Assembly (NCBI GenBank): GCA_033557835.1
Contig: JAWQRO010000001.1
Location: 51,085-115,084, forward strand
DNA length: 64,000 nt
Source: Helochares maculicollis
Lineage: Eukaryota > Arthropoda > Insecta > Coleoptera > Hydrophilidae
Direction: 5' to 3'
A program made the translations under genes and the position numbers. A model generated the notes under the pieces. It was not told the origin of the DNA. It saw nothing but the letters and a program-made list of their open reading frames with translations, and ran no database searches. How positions within the stretch are numbered: position 1 is the first letter of the stretch; every line of letters starts with the position of its first letter. Of this stretch, positions 63,148 through 64,000 are shown piece after piece.

Positions 63148-64000
63148 CGAGGTGTGTTCAAAAAGTATCGCGAATTTTGTGTTTTTTCAAAAATTATTTA
63201 TTTAGTCATGAATATCTATTTTGTCCCCTTCAAAGTAATCCCCATGAGATATTATACAGTTGTGCCAACGTTTTTTACAATCTTCGAAGCACTTAAAAAA
63301 ATCATTTTCCTTTATCTTGTTCAGCTCCTCCTTCGATGCCATCTTTATCTCGTCAATATTAGCGTAGCGTCGTCCTCTCATGAGCCTCTTTAGTTTCGGG
63401 AACAAGAAAAAGTCACAGAGGGCCAGATCTGGGGAATATTGTGGCTGCGGCATTATTAGTGTATTGTTTTAGCCAAAAAGTCGCGCACAAGCAATGATGT
63501 GTGAGCAGGGGTGTTATCGTGGTGCAAAAGCCAATTTTTGTTCTTCCACAAATCCGGGTGTTCCTGGCGGATTGCTTCAAGCAAATTGCGTATAACTTGC
63601 AGGTAATATTCCTTATTGACCATTCTACCTTGTGGCAAGAGCTCACGATGCACCACGCCCCTGCAATCGAAGAAAACGGTAAGCAAAACTTTCACAGTCG
63701 ACCGAACTTGGCGCGCTTTTTTCGGTCTTTGTTCATGCGACAGCTTCCATTGAGATGATTAAGCTTTAGTTTCCACGTCATAACCTTAACCCACGATTCG
63801 TCACCAGTTATGAGCAAATTTGGGTCGTCGCGGACAGAGTCCAACAGCTTATTAGCAATTTTCATGCGAAGCTGTTTTTGGTCGAAATTGAGCAATTTTG
63901 GTACGAATTTCGCGGCGACCCGTCTCATGTCCAAATCATTGATAAAAACCGAATGGCATGAACCAATCAATATGTCTAGGTCCTCCGCACCGTCTCTAAC
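63148..64000 (-). mobile_element. Mariner element, 3' part, broken transposase, runs off the window
   Basis: One mariner terminal repeat is visible from 63148 (CGAGGTGTGTTCAAAAAGTA) next to TA dinucleotides at 63144-63147. The transposase is on the minus strand and ends at 63202. Its N-terminal DNA-binding part lies beyond 64000. All three catalytic positions survive: GDESW near 63800, HHDNTPAH near 63510, and CDFFLFPKL near 63405. The frame is broken three times: an indel just after GDESWV (about 63780-63790), a TAA at 63759-63761, and an indel at about 63452-63470. The element cannot make a full transposase. The intact motifs and terminal repeat show it is much younger than the other two mariner relics. 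Confidence 0.9.

Noticed and set aside
1..64000. CRISPR arrays, operons and phage or viral genes
   Set aside because: Spliced genes, long introns and eukaryotic transposons make this animal DNA; no short regularly spaced repeat array or viral gene was seen.

Overview
The window is AT-rich, intron-rich animal DNA, most likely from an insect. The evidence is the arthropod-style gene structures (GT-AG introns, small internal exons, very long 5' introns), three decayed Tc1/mariner transposases, and nuclear proteins homologous to animal families. Nothing in it is prokaryotic or viral. I cannot fix the insect order from sequence alone.
Layout. (1) 13-1224, plus strand: an intronless mitochondrial aminomethyltransferase (glycine cleavage T-protein). 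(2) 2105-20969, minus strand: an eight-exon homologue of GSE1 (genetic suppressor element 1, known in vertebrates as a partner of LSD1/CoREST-HDAC complexes). It has a 70-nt first coding exon and a 10.4-kb first intron. Its last exon is not found, so the aminomethyltransferase may be nested in the final GSE1 intron. (3) 24897-37254, minus strand: seven exons encoding about 820 residues with six copies of a module built from two CxxC pairs around a [FY]FPxLxxH core. I do not recognise this family. Its last exon ends in the same splice phase, and with the same G, as the first GSE1 coding exon. The module exons could therefore splice straight into GSE1 exon 2, making regions 2 and 3 one gene with two promoters. 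(4) 37-54 kb: no protein gene recognised; candidate promoters, inverted repeats with POU octamers, degenerate repeats and a possible histone H3 fragment. (5) 54233-57036, plus strand: LTV1, a 40S ribosome-assembly factor, in six exons, the first coding only the initiator ATG. (6) 57-64 kb: a repeat-rich flank with a decayed Tc1/mariner relic (60.7-61.65 kb), an LTR-like fragment (62.0-62.2 kb) and a broken mariner running off the right edge (63.15-64.0 kb).
Function. The aminomethyltransferase and LTV1 are housekeeping genes for one-carbon metabolism and ribosome assembly. The two minus-strand transcription units look like chromatin or transcription cofactors. They fill about 35 kb, mostly intron, and are bounded by GC-richer, promoter-like DNA near 21-22.6 kb, 38.2 kb and 53.4 kb. 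All exon boundaries were read by eye from splice signals and checked for phase continuity; no alignment or expression data were available.
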